Below, piece after piece: positions 25,422-35,689 of a DNA stretch of 64,000 nucleotides (its first letter is position 1; each line of letters opens with the position of its first letter). This DNA comes from Argopecten irradians. Taxonomy: Eukaryota; Mollusca; Bivalvia; Pectinida; Pectinidae. The position numbers were made by a program, and so were the translations under genes. Under the pieces are notes generated by a model. It worked only from the letters and a program-made list of their open reading frames with translations, made no database searches and was not told the origin of the DNA. Location: contig NC_091135.1 of the NCBI RefSeq assembly GCF_041381155.1, positions 7,431,620-7,495,619 on the forward strand, read 5' to 3'.

Positions 25422-26671
25422 TACTTTTGGTTGTTCCAGAACAAAAACACAGAATGTTTTAGTATTGATTCATACCGGATATGACTTGATGCTTGATAAA
25501 TAACAGTTGTATTTTTTCATCGAGTGGGATAGAAACTTTGCGAAGATTTACATTATTTATTACATTACTCATGTCTCTGTTTTATGTCTAACCTGATATT
25601 AGTACATGCATTTCAATCCGCAGTGATTGTTCCGCTTACTAATATAGTTCCACATGTAAGACATAAATGTTGAGGAATCATAACATCCAAGATAATATAA
25701 TGGAAAACATTCATTCTCCAATAATCAAAATTGAAAAATGACTAGAAAAAATGCACTTATTACATTTTTGGTTTGATATTCAAAATAAATGTTTTTCCCG
25801 CCAAAACGACATTTTCACTGTTAATGCTTCATTCTGATCAATGTTCTGATATAAATACTACCTGCATTAGAGGCTGACAGTGCCTAGTGTCACCCCGAGG
25901 ATATCACTGTCACCCGTTGCTAGGGGGTTGCTACGAACGTGTCCATTGTTTCCTATTGTTCTTATGTTACCTGCCGTGTGATAGTGTAAAATACCAAATA
26001 TCTCTCGACCAATCAAAATGCAGGATTTTCACTTGAGGTATAATAATTAAAAATATCACATGATATTTTCACTGTAGTGAAAAATACCATATATTTTCAC
26101 TATAAAAACTTATATTTCATCCTAAAAATGTTATAAATTGTTTAGTTTGAATCGGTAATCGCTTCGTGAAACGATTTTTTTTAAAACCTGGTATCATATA
26201 AAATGCCCTTGGTAAAAAATGAATATATTAAGCGTTCATATTAAGATTAATTCTCGTGAATATGTCATGTTGTTTGCTAAGAATGAGCAAGGCAAGTGAA
26301 AGTAAATGTTTACTTGTGGACTTTAATAAAAGTGTTCCCGATTAAGAACTTCGGTACGTTATTTACACATCAAATATGATATTTATCCGTGTGTCTGTAG
26401 ACGTTAAGAAATGAGGTTGATTTGTCACTCACACATTTTATCTGAACACCAATCTCAACAGCCATGGCGTTGAACATAAGGGGAATAGAATTTGAGGGTA
26501 CATTTACCCATCAAATATGAAGTGTATGCTGGCAGTAACATGCAGCTATAATAAATACCAGGTCAGATATATATAGGTAACAACTTACATGACATAGGCC
26601 ACGACGAGTCCAGCCAGGAACAACAAACAAAGTAGCCAGGTAGGGATGTCCACCAAACCTAGGACATCCAT
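15279..26671 (-). CDS. Cytochrome P450, CYP3 clan (14 exons, complete)
   Basis: Microsomal haem-thiolate monooxygenase. Exons, 5' to 3': 26671-26589, 24557-24461, 24081-24029, 23470-23374, 23073-22951, 22499-22411, 21751-21603, 20466-20330, 19060-18949, 18222-18065, 17166-17078, 16761-16624, 15857-15695, 15350-15279. All phases agree, giving 519 residues. Visible features are an N-terminal membrane anchor (about 6-30), C-helix WRFVR (133-137), I-helix AGYDTT (329-334), K-helix ETMR (386-389), PERF (440-443) and the haem motif FGAGPRNCVG with Cys466. All key residues are present. The WRFVRSTVSPTFSGKKLR and FPKP-like segments place it in the CYP3 clan. It is slightly longer than the roughly 500-residue CYP3A proteins, with an acidic insert near 296-306. 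The substrate is unknown; xenobiotic or lipid oxidation is the family norm. Its 3' end faces the extracellular-protein gene. Confidence 0.95.
19575..19720 (+). mobile_element. 519-bp retroposon family, 3' fragment
   Basis: The blocks agaagacacaatacaac, cagtctcccaaaacacgcac and ccttacatgaccctggct, with the end ttaataggacgttcattg, match the intact copy. The fragment lies in a P450 intron. Confidence 0.78.
21811..22142. mobile_element. 332-bp MITE with TACCGTATT inverted ends
   Basis: The left end taccgtatttgccgtaatta and the right end taattacggcgaatacggta (read on +) are inverted copies over about 26 bp with two mismatches. They extend to the agcgccc/gggacgct block. The element lies in the P450 intron between exons 22411-22499 and 21603-21751. 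The superfamily is not clear because the target duplication is short or AT-rich. Confidence 0.75.
23722..23945 (-). mobile_element. tRNA-derived SINE
   Basis: On the minus strand it starts ggtaccgcggttaccgagtg, an A-box resembling tRNA-Leu/Ser heads. A B-box-like agttcaaatcc follows about 60 bp later, then a conserved body (ggtcggtagttttttccgag, ggctttcctccaccaacac, acgtccttaaatgac) and an AT-rich tail. The order head, body, tail is that of mollusc SINEs with a conserved central domain. It lies in a P450 intron. Confidence 0.8.
24985..25290 (-). mobile_element. 519-bp retroposon family, diverged copy
   Basis: Read on the minus strand, weak similarity to the family remains. It includes a cttcctaac...gtcttcctaac segment like its 5' part and an ataccacagctccccagg/acacaccacatcccattg segment like its 3' part. 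This call is weaker than the others in the family. Confidence 0.45.
25390..25415. repeat. Poly(A) tract
   Basis: An uninterrupted run of about 25 A lies in the first P450 intron. It is either a simple repeat or the tail of an old retroposon whose body I cannot recognise. Confidence 0.9.
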
Positions 26672-26769
26672 GTTTGCTGCAGTTTAGTCACTAATTCTGG
26701 AAAAAATAGATCCAATATTAGAATCAGTTATTGCTTTTGAATGTATATACTTCATTAATATTATTAAAG

Positions 26770-26905
26770 GTTATGGGAGCATGTCGCCGAAGACATAAAA
26801 AACACCCGTTCATATTATGCTGATAGTCAACGGGTAAACCAGTCCTTCCACTCACTTAATGCTGAGCGCTAAGCAGGAGCAGAAACTACCACTTTTACAA
26901 GCTAT
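26770..26905 (-). mobile_element. 519-bp retroposon family, internal fragment
   Basis: In reverse orientation it carries the blocks gcatgtcgccgaagacat, tatgctgatagtcaacggg and aatgctgagcgctaagcagg, which match the middle of the family. Its right edge is abrupt. Confidence 0.72.
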
Positions 26906-28084
26906 GGTGTGCCAGGGGACAGAACCCATAGCCTCCCTAACAGAACCCATAACAATAACACTGTAGAATTAGAAAATCTTTGATTATTTGACGCACTATC
27001 CTCAGCAGAAACCAATATGAATGGCTTGAACGATATTAAGCTTTCCATTGAATGCGTTATGTGAAAGTCCTGGTATACACTTCACATCAGCTATTGAAAG
27101 TATTCGTGTGGGTTTCCCACCAAGATTGGCTAAAGATTTGTTACATTCGTATTTACATCGATATACACGTAACAGGAACTAATATTGTTAAGAGTATTCA
27201 CGTATATCTATTCATTTTTGTGTACACCTACACTCAATGTTCGTTTTACTGCATATAACATGTAGCTTGACTCCTTCAGTGGTGTATGAGACGCTCGCCA
27301 ACCGTACGAAATTGAACTTACCTTATATATTATATGGAGGTAAAGGTAATAGGTAATCTTGTATATTTGGAATATCGGCAATTTTTTTCTAAACGTTTAT
27401 ATTTACACAGGTAGATGTAGCTGTTCAAACAAAGCTGACACATATTTACATTGCATTACGTCTGAGGTCAACGAAGCTAATTATTGATGTTTCCTTACAT
27501 CATGCATCAGTACTATTTATATCACGTATACGTGTACAATGGCTGGTTGGTCGGTTTTACTGAGTGATGTACATGTATATAAATATATGCAATACGGTCA
27601 AGGCTGTCTATCTGAAAGAGGTTATCGTTTGATAAAGATACATTCATTATAAGTTACTAGGTTTTATTGGAAATGGCGGCCAATCTTGTTATCTAATAAA
27701 GTACAATTTAGTTAAGTTGACAATGTGGTTATTAAAGTAGAATGAGTTCGTTATTTAGAAAGTGAAACGCATAATAAGAGCACCTGAAACCACTCTTTCG
27801 TAACTTATTTACAAGATAGAAATTCATTATGAAATGCAAATTCACGTTTCCACTTCGTTTCATAGTGAGAATAAGAATTTTGAATGTGAATCAGAAATAT
27901 CCTCTTATATTTCATGAATAAATAACCATCAGTTTCCTTTCTCCACTCTTGTCACTTAATCGCAAATACTATAGACAAATGTCATCGGCTTTCAATAGAG
28001 TAATGTAATCATAAAGTTGAAGTACATTATACTTCGTACCAGTATATTATCTACAATGTATATCCTCGTCTATGTCAGTTATTT

Positions 28085-28530
28085 TGAGGGCCTGTAGGCA
28101 GGGCGTTAAAATTATGTCTGATGCCCCTATTGCGACTAAATTTAGGATCCTATCTTTTTTTTATCTTCTCCCTTGACATCGCCTTACTTTTGACCTTCAG
28201 TTGAGTGCTCGCCCCTGCGAAACACCATAGCTGAACAAATGGTAGTTCCTGCTCATACTCAACGCTAAGCTGACAGGGAGTGGGACGACTGGTTTGCCTG
28301 TTGTCAGTATAATGTGACCGGATGGCCATGGGTGTGCTTGTTTGGTGTTTTCAGCGGCATACGGAAGTGGGATTAAACCAGAAGACAGCAAGAGTATACC
28401 GCAGCCTCCCAAAAACATACAAACATCCACACACCGCAACACAATGCACACGTATCTATTGAATACAACGATAGTATCGTTAGAAGACATGGTTACTGTT
28501 TGGTTAAATCGGTATAACGTCCTATTAACA
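28085..28530 (+). mobile_element. 519-bp retroposon family, nearly full-length diverged copy
   Basis: It starts with the 5' blocks (cccctattgcgactaaattt, cttctcccttgacatcgcc), runs through cagtataatgtgaccggatg and reaches acgtcctattaacatc near 28525. It is the second-longest copy in the window and helps to confirm the family's full extent. Confidence 0.78.
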
Positions 28531-30049
28531 TCTAGTGTTAAGCTAATATCATTTTAAACTAGTAAAAGTAAGCACTACCTAGGTACAGGTGAATAGAACC
28601 AAGTTGATCAAAAGCATAGGTATTAAAAAATGACATATACTGTCAGACGAGTTAAATACCTACGATCAAAGGAAAGTATGCATCACAATTAACCATTGAT
28701 GTAAGTGTTAACTCGTAATTTGCTATATGTATTTAGCTAAATTTAACATAATATGACATTAATTGTACACTGTACGTTTCAGAAAAAGTCAAGAATGTTC
28801 TACTCATATTTGTCACCAAATACCAATGCCATTATATTGACTAGTATTTAAAGCAGGTATACAAATATGCCTATATTATTAAGCTTTGACTTTATAAAAC
28901 ATACACATCCTTTCGTATTATGGTTACGTGTTATAGTGGGGCTCAGCCTGTAGCAAAAGCACATCTTATCTAAACACAGGTATCAAGCTCGTATTTTTTT
29001 AATGACAAGTTCTAGTACATAATATATGAGCTCATTTATTATGTACTTGAACATGTACTTTAAAAAACCCGAGCCATGTACCTGTGGCTCAACTCAATAC
29101 CAGAAGTGATACGGTGTCAAAGGAACCCTTAGTCCAAGCAATGGGGGATAGGACTATCGAAAACAATATGCACTAAAAATGTAAAAATAATCAAGATGAT
29201 GACATAGCAAACGTTACCTTATTGCATTAAGATTCGTATCCGCTATTAATAAAAAGAAAATAATCTTATAATAGATTTTGCAAAGGAATTATATAATGAC
29301 GACGTTTACATTTACTGAAAGGTAAACGTCGCCTTTACTGAAAGGTCAATCATCACCAATACAGAATTCATATAGAGCAAATACATGTACATGTACGTTT
29401 TACTCCCATGGCCAGCACAGTGTATAGTGATAGAGAAATAGGTCACGGAGTGTATTAACACTACATTTACATATAGTTTGTACGTAGTATAACTTGATGG
29501 CAGCTTTAAAGCAGGTTATCAAGATACTAAAGCATTATAGTAATACATACCACCGGCTTGGTGATGTCTCAAAATGTGTACTGTGCAAGTTAAAGCTGCA
29601 GGTTTCTTTGTTGATATGTCTCTGTAAAATGTAATCAGTTTGCTTTATGTAGCTCGTGTCACGTGACAAATACGTGTAGCTATTTTAGGAAGTCGCTGTA
29701 ATCGATTTTTGTGTTGTCAGCGTATCCTGCGTATTAGCAAGGGGCGTTAGAAAATCCCGGAACGATGTAATAATGTCAATTTATTGCAATAGGTGTATGG
29801 AATGTTCTATTGTTGAATCACTTGTTTGTTTTGTTTATTTATGCATTGACGTCAATTGTTTTTAATTTCATTGAGGTATGTAAAACATTTTTTTGCAAAC
29901 TGTGTGAATCCGCGTTCTCACAAAAGTTTGCAAACAAAATTTATGATGTGGTGTCTTCGTCAGTCCGCTTTAATTGAGATATAACTACAAAAAGACCAAG
30001 AGTCCCCTTTTACAATAATACAAAAACCATAACGCGGTAGTAATTTGCT

Positions 30050-30175
30050 CGTTTGCCAGCGTTCAGCATGATAGAAATGGGACGACTGATTTGCCAGTTG
30101 TCAATATAAGTGTGAGACTTTGTTTGGTGTCTTAAGTGCTAAACGTCAATTAACACAATAAAATAATTTCATGTC
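30050..30175 (+). mobile_element. 519-bp retroposon family, short fragment
   Basis: It contains gggacgactgatttgccagttg, close to the family's gggacgactggtttgcccgttg, then tttggtgtcttaa. Both ends are missing. Confidence 0.6.
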
Positions 30176-30533
30176 AAAAAACTTGTTGTATGACAAAAAT
30201 TGCTCTTTTTAAGGAAGACAACTACTTACCTTATATATGTGTTTTACAGCAAAAAAAAGTGAATCAATGTTACATAATGTATATGCATGTTAAAACACAA
30301 ATGAGAAACACAAACACAGTTAAATTTTACAACTATCAACCCACCTGAATAATTCGTTTATACGTTTTTCGCTAGAATTATGCCATTATTAGTTATATAG
30401 TCAGTTACTGACCCCCTATAAAGGCATAGAGGGTCAGTAAGATTTATAGGGGGCGAGGGCGTAGCCCGAGCCTCCTATACTTCTTACTGACCCTATTTTT
30501 TGGTCAAGAATCTGAAATCAAACTTAAATCATA

Positions 30534-31588
30534 ACGTCACTGTACCCAAATTGATACCAATACACGTATATTTCTCTTATATGACATTTGTTGTTTGGTA
30601 TGCTTCACTTTTTCTGTTTTGTTTTCAAAAAGAGCATACTAACTTTATTTTGATGCTTTGTTTTTCTTATTACAGTGCTTATTTTTATTGTTAGAATGAT
30701 TTATATCATGTCTCGAAATTTCTAGTTTTGTCACATGATGTGTACCCAAATTGATACCCAGCAAGAAAAAATGTATACAATTAAGAAAAATCAAATTATA
30801 TAGATTTTTGTCATTTTACTTTATAAAGGGGACGTATTTGCGTTTATTTATAACAAGTTATACTGAATACAGTTATACATTTTACTTTAAAAATTGTACA
30901 AGTGTTTTCACAACGGTACCTGTGCTAATTTGGTTCCCCGTAACACCACATAATGACTTGTGTGATATTTCAATGATTTAAAATCAGTTTTCTGTGGCAT
31001 TCACCTAAGCTTATATAGTTCCAATGTGGTGTATATATCAAAGGACCACTATCAATTATTTTTAATGATTGTAAAAAAATTCAATGTAAAAAAACTACAA
31101 ACATAATTCTGAATCAATCAAGTTACAAAATAATTGAATCTAGTAATAGTTTTAGTAAAAATTAAGATGGAGAAATAACGCTATATAAAGAGCAATTTGA
31201 ACGTGACTAAATAAAAAAATAATGTGTGGCAACTATATTTTTTCTATTTCTGTTTAGTGTTTATATCTTAAATTTCATAATTTAAGAATATTTTCTTTGA
31301 GGAGGCCTTACGCTTTGAAAAAAACACGATTATAGTACAAATAGTAATTGTCGCACGGCCACATTTCTAGGGATTAACACGTTTCAGACAGAGTTATCAA
31401 TTTCAAAGTTATCTTTAAGAGAAAATAACAGAAATAGTTACATAAAACGAAGCGTAATTATCAATAAATGATGCATCTTTGGTATCACCACTGAGAAATG
31501 AGGTAAACTTTAACAACACAAATGTTTGAGGTATTTTTTCAATTAGGGTATCAATTTGGGTACAGTATCAATTTGGGTACAATGACGT
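30534..31588. mobile_element. 1,055-bp TA-flanked inverted-repeat element
   Basis: The ends acgtcactgtacccaaattg and (on +) caatttgggtacaatgacgt are inverted copies extending to about 26 bp. The right end carries a partly repeated tatcaatttgggtaca. TA flanks both sides (30532-30533 and 31589-31590). The opposite arm of the surrounding palindrome (near 33034) shows the uninterrupted site with a single TA, so it preserves the empty site. TA duplication is typical of Tc1/mariner-type insertion. The interior is AT-rich with no transposase, so the element is non-autonomous. Confidence 0.88.
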
Positions 31589-33764
31589 TACTGGCACGAA
31601 TGATAACAAACAATCGCCACTTTTAAAATAATTTGCCTAGGCTAAATATTTATCTATGTATTTCTTTCAAGAATTTTCAAATATTCTGCATAAGGAACCT
31701 GCAGAATAATGATGAATAATTCATAAATCAACAATAATTTCGACATTCCTATGTGCACAGTAGGCCTACCTCAATACGACACCAGACCGTCTGTATATTG
31801 AAAGCATCACAAACAAGAGTGACACAAACATCCATCTAACATTTTAAGCACAATCTCCTTGATCATCTGTGCATTCTCGCTTAGATAATCACTAAACGTT
31901 ATGCCGATAAATTGATTGTAGAGTGAAGATTGATCTGTAGGTACGAACACCTCCATTTGTTTATAATTACAGTTTGGAAAACGCTTGGATTGTTACGTTT
32001 GATTTTCGCCGCGTCATCAACTTTCAAACTGGCGTAGGGGAAGCAACTCGTATTTAAAAAAAGGCATTTCATGTAAACGATTAAAGTTATTTTTACACAA
32101 AAATTAACAAGTAATATATAGTTTTACGAAAATGAAGTGGTATATTTAGTTCAAGATAATGTGTTTAAATTTTTGAAACGAGGGCGAGAGCCGCCATATT
32201 GCACCATAATAAAATCTACTGACCCCCTATAAAGTGATAGGGGGTCACCACGTGACGGCTCTCCGCCAATCATTTGGGGACATTTCGGTCCGAGGTGCGA
32301 TAAGCCTTTTTATCGCACCTCGGACGGAAATGTCCCCAAATCATTGGCGGAGAGCCGTCACGTGGTGACCCCCTATCACTTTATAGGGGGTCAGTAAATT
32401 TTATTATGGTGCAATATGGCGGCTGTCGCCCTCGCTTCAAAATTTTAAAACATTCTCTTCAACTAAACATACCACTTCATTACCGTAAAACTATATATTA
32501 CTTGTTAATTTTTGTGTAAAAATAACTTTAATCGTTTTAATACTTCAAATTACATGATATGCGTTTTTTAAATACGAGTTGCTTCCCCTACGCCAGTTCG
32601 AAAGTTGATGACGCGGCGAAAGTCAAACGTAACAATGCAAGCGTTTTCTAGACTGTGATTATAAACAAATGAAGGTGTTCGTACCTACAGATCAATCTTC
32701 ACTCTACAATCAATTTTTCGGCATAACTTTTAAGTGATTATCTCAGCGAGAATGCACAGATGATCAAGGAGATTGTGCTTAAAATGTTAGATGGATGTTT
32801 GTGTCACTCTTATTTGTGATGCTTTCAATATAAGCTTACAGACGGTCTGGTGTCGTAGGAGGTAGGCCTACTGTGCTCAAAGGAATGTCGAAATTATTGT
32901 TGATTTATGAATTATTCATTATTATTCTGCAGGTTCCTTATATAGTATATTTGAAAATTCTTGAAAGAAATACATAGATAAATATTTGGCCTATTATTTT
33001 AAAAGTGGCGATTGTTTGTTATCATTCGTGCCAGTATGATTTAAGTTTGATTTCAGATTCTTGACCAAACAAATAGGAAACAAAGAATTATTAAAACAAA
33101 TAAATGGTCCTCGATGCGATAAATTCGTTATATAGTCAGTTACTGACCCCCTATAAAGGCATAGAGGGTCAGTAAGAAGTATAGGAGGCTCGGGCTACGC
33201 CCTCGCCCCCTATAAATCTTACTGACCCTCTATGCCTTTATAGGGGGTCAGTAACTGACTATATGCCTAATTATATGGGGTCAGTAACTGACTATATAAC
33301 GAATTTATCGCATCGAGGACCTTTGGTTTGTTTCATAAGGTCTTTATTTCCTATTTGTTTTGTCAAGAATCTGAATTCAAAGTTGAATTATGCTGGCGAA
33401 GGATACAACCCATCGCCGCTTTTAAAATAATTCAGAAGTGGTCTAGGCAGTAGGCCTAACTTACATATTTATTTATGTATTTCTTTGCAAATACACTGTA
33501 TTATGGAACCTGTAGTATACGTACTGAATATCCATAAATCAACAATATTCGACATTCCTAGTGCACAGTAAGACAGGCCTACCTCAATACGACACCAAAC
33601 TGGCTGTATATTGAAAACATTACAAACAAAAGTGACACAAACATCCATCCAACATTTAAAGTGCAATCTGTTTGATCATCTGTGCATTCTCGCTGAGATA
33701 ATCACTTAAAAGTTATGCCGATAAATTGATTGTAGAACTGGAGCGTAACGTTAGAGTATCGGAG

Positions 33765-33855
33765 CGTAATCGAAGATATGATTTTAATCAGATTGGCGTA
33801 CTGGAGCGTAGAGTATCAGAGCGTAATCGAAGATATGATTTTAATCAGATTGGAA
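33765..33855. repeat. Tandem pair containing the AATCTGATTAAAAT-family end
   Basis: The phrase gagcgtaatcgaagatatga followed by ttttaatcagattgg occurs twice about 55 bp apart. Its end matches the hairpin family seen at 6.3 kb and 45.8-46.7 kb. It interrupts the third fold-back unit. Confidence 0.75.
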
Positions 33856-34849
33856 CCCCTCCATTTGTTTATAATCACAGTCTAGAAAACGCTTGAATTG
33901 TTACGTTTGACTTTCGCCGCGTCATCAACTTTAAAACTGGCATAGGGGAAGCAACTCGTATTTAAAAATATGCATTTCATTTAATTTGAAGTATTAAAAC
34001 GATTAAAGTTATTTTTACACAAAAAATAACAAGTAATATATAGTTTTACGATAGAAAAATGGTATATTTAGTTGAAGAGAATGTGTTTAAATTATGAAGC
34101 GAGGCGAGTCCCGCCATATTGCACCATAAGAAAATTTACTGACCCCCTATAAAGTGATAGGGGGTCACCACGTGGCGACTCTCCGCCAATCATTTGGGGA
34201 CATTTCTGTCCGAAGTGCGATAAAATGTGTTACATTATGTAGTGCATGATGCATCGATTTATATAATTACGTCGCGGTTTACAAGTGGTTTGGTGTTTCG
34301 TGGCCATCAACCTATATAGTGTAAGGAAATTATATACTTAAACAAAATGATGAAATTCAGAGAAACTAATGTAACAATTCGCCCTATTACATCATCTACA
34401 GAAAATAACAAATAATATACTGGAAACATCAAGGTCACAATTCACAATGTGTTTTGTCCCGAATATGGATAAGGTCATAACCATCATTCCGTACTTAAAC
34501 TAGTATTCGGTTTGCCTCCAATGTTTGCCCAAGCGGGATTCAAATGTTTTTGTTGTTAGTGACGTAACCACGCCATCGAGAATATTTTCCTCTTTAGACA
34601 TCTTCTTCGTTTCAATGGTGCCAAAGAGTGGCCCCTTGTTATTTTGCTAATACAAACCGTATTTGGGTTTAAAATATCTCTGAGACGACTCGACCATATC
34701 ATCCATAATTACTATTTGTGTACTTGCATCTTGTCTGCTCAGATCTGTGTTTCGGTGTAGAGATAATTCCAGAATTCTCAGTCTGTTTTCGTAGCTTAGA
34801 CCTTTCATTCCCAGTATTTATTCTTTGAAATCGTTTTACATTTAGGTCA

Positions 34850-35011
34850 TCTAGGCTGAAATGTGCATGAAATGATCCTGACATGATCCTGACAAAGTGT
34901 TGTTACATCTCTGGTTGATCCCAAATGGAAGATGCCATGACACGATATCTAATTAATTTCCTATATGATTATTGCCAAGGTAGTCAGATGACCGTTAAGG
35001 CCCTTGGGCCT
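34850..35011 (+). mobile_element. Satellite-bearing element family, 3' fragment
   Basis: It contains gcatgaaatgatcctgacat, acaaagtgttgttacatctc and ttgccaaggtagtcagatga, ending in gaccgttaaggcccttggg. These are the 3' blocks of the element at 58.36-60.22 kb. It ends where the 35012-35389 segment begins. Confidence 0.8.
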
Positions 35012-35389
35012 TTCCGAAACGGCTTTTAATTTTTAAAATGGGAATGTAAAACAAGATCGATAATTTTGTAGAGTCTTAAAACTTATTAACTTACCATTAA
35101 TACTACATTTATCATCACCTTCTGAACGATTTGATTAAAATAAATAAAATGTTTATTTTCATAACGCGGGTCGTCTTATGTTTCCCGCCGTCGTCGTAAA
35201 TACCGCGCAGTAGTTGACTATCACTGCGCCAGACGGCAAAACAGCGAATTGATTCTCCACTGTTTTCATATATTACGCAGGAAATCTTGCATATGTTTGG
35301 TCTCGTAACCTTATTTTAGGTCATCGGCATGCATTTTCTGATGTTATTAATGTTTTTTAAGAAACCTTATATTTTGCTCCGGAAAGGTA
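35012..35389. mobile_element. 378-bp segment between exact 24-bp direct repeats
   Basis: The sequence atgaccgttaaggcccttgg plus gcct occurs exactly at 34988-35011 and 35390-35413. The enclosed segment begins ttccgaaacgg and ends ctccggaaaggta, whose ends are weakly inverted (CCTTTCCGA against CCTTTCCGG). Either a small element inserted with a long target duplication, or two copies of the same 3' terminal motif lie next to each other. Confidence 0.55.
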
Positions 35390-35689
35390 ATGACCGTTAA
35401 GGCCCTTGGGCCTCTTGTTAATCGAATATTATGAATAACTGCCACGTTTTATACGACAGTTTCTTATCATTTGTGAAATTGTTCGATAATTTCAAATGTC
35501 TAGTAAAGGTTGTATATGTGACTCTTAATATTGCATATTTGCTGTTACGGGTCTGTCTAACTAAAATTTAAGAAAAAAAAGATATGTTTACCCCCGTCTC
35601 ATAACGTTTTTGAATAAGTTCCTGTACTGGGCTGTACACTATACATGGATATGGTGGCTCAGGGATATCAGGGATATCGATATCGGTCA

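Larger units (their letters stand above)
26675..30390. other. P450 upstream region, repeat fragments, no gene
   Basis: Just before the P450 ATG, the minus strand has an acceptor-like ttttttccag at about 26695. The leader is therefore probably spliced to an upstream non-coding exon. A candidate donor (ccggtg|gtatgt, minus) lies near 29552, but neither is proven. The rest holds retroposon fragments (separate entries) and AT-rich unassigned sequence. No protein-like exon was found. Confidence 0.45.
30393..34220. repeat. Array of three alternately inverted fold-back units
   Basis: Unit 1 (about 30393-32303) reads left to right. Unit 2 (32310 to about 33240) is its reverse complement. Unit 3 (about 33290-34220) is again in the first orientation. 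The first dyad has a 6-base spacer: gtccgaggtgcgataa (32288-32303) faces ttatcgcacctcggac (32310-32325), and pairing continues over several hundred bases. The second dyad is at about 33140-33290, where cagttactgaccccctataa faces its complement. Each unit also contains shorter nested dyads of the type gaccccctat...atagggggtc. No protein is encoded, so this looks like a non-autonomous fold-back transposon cluster. Confidence 0.85.

Noticed and set aside
30393-34220. CRISPR-like array or satellite
   Set aside because: The repeats are long, in alternating orientation and only three in number, which fits fold-back elements rather than an array of short repeats and spacers.
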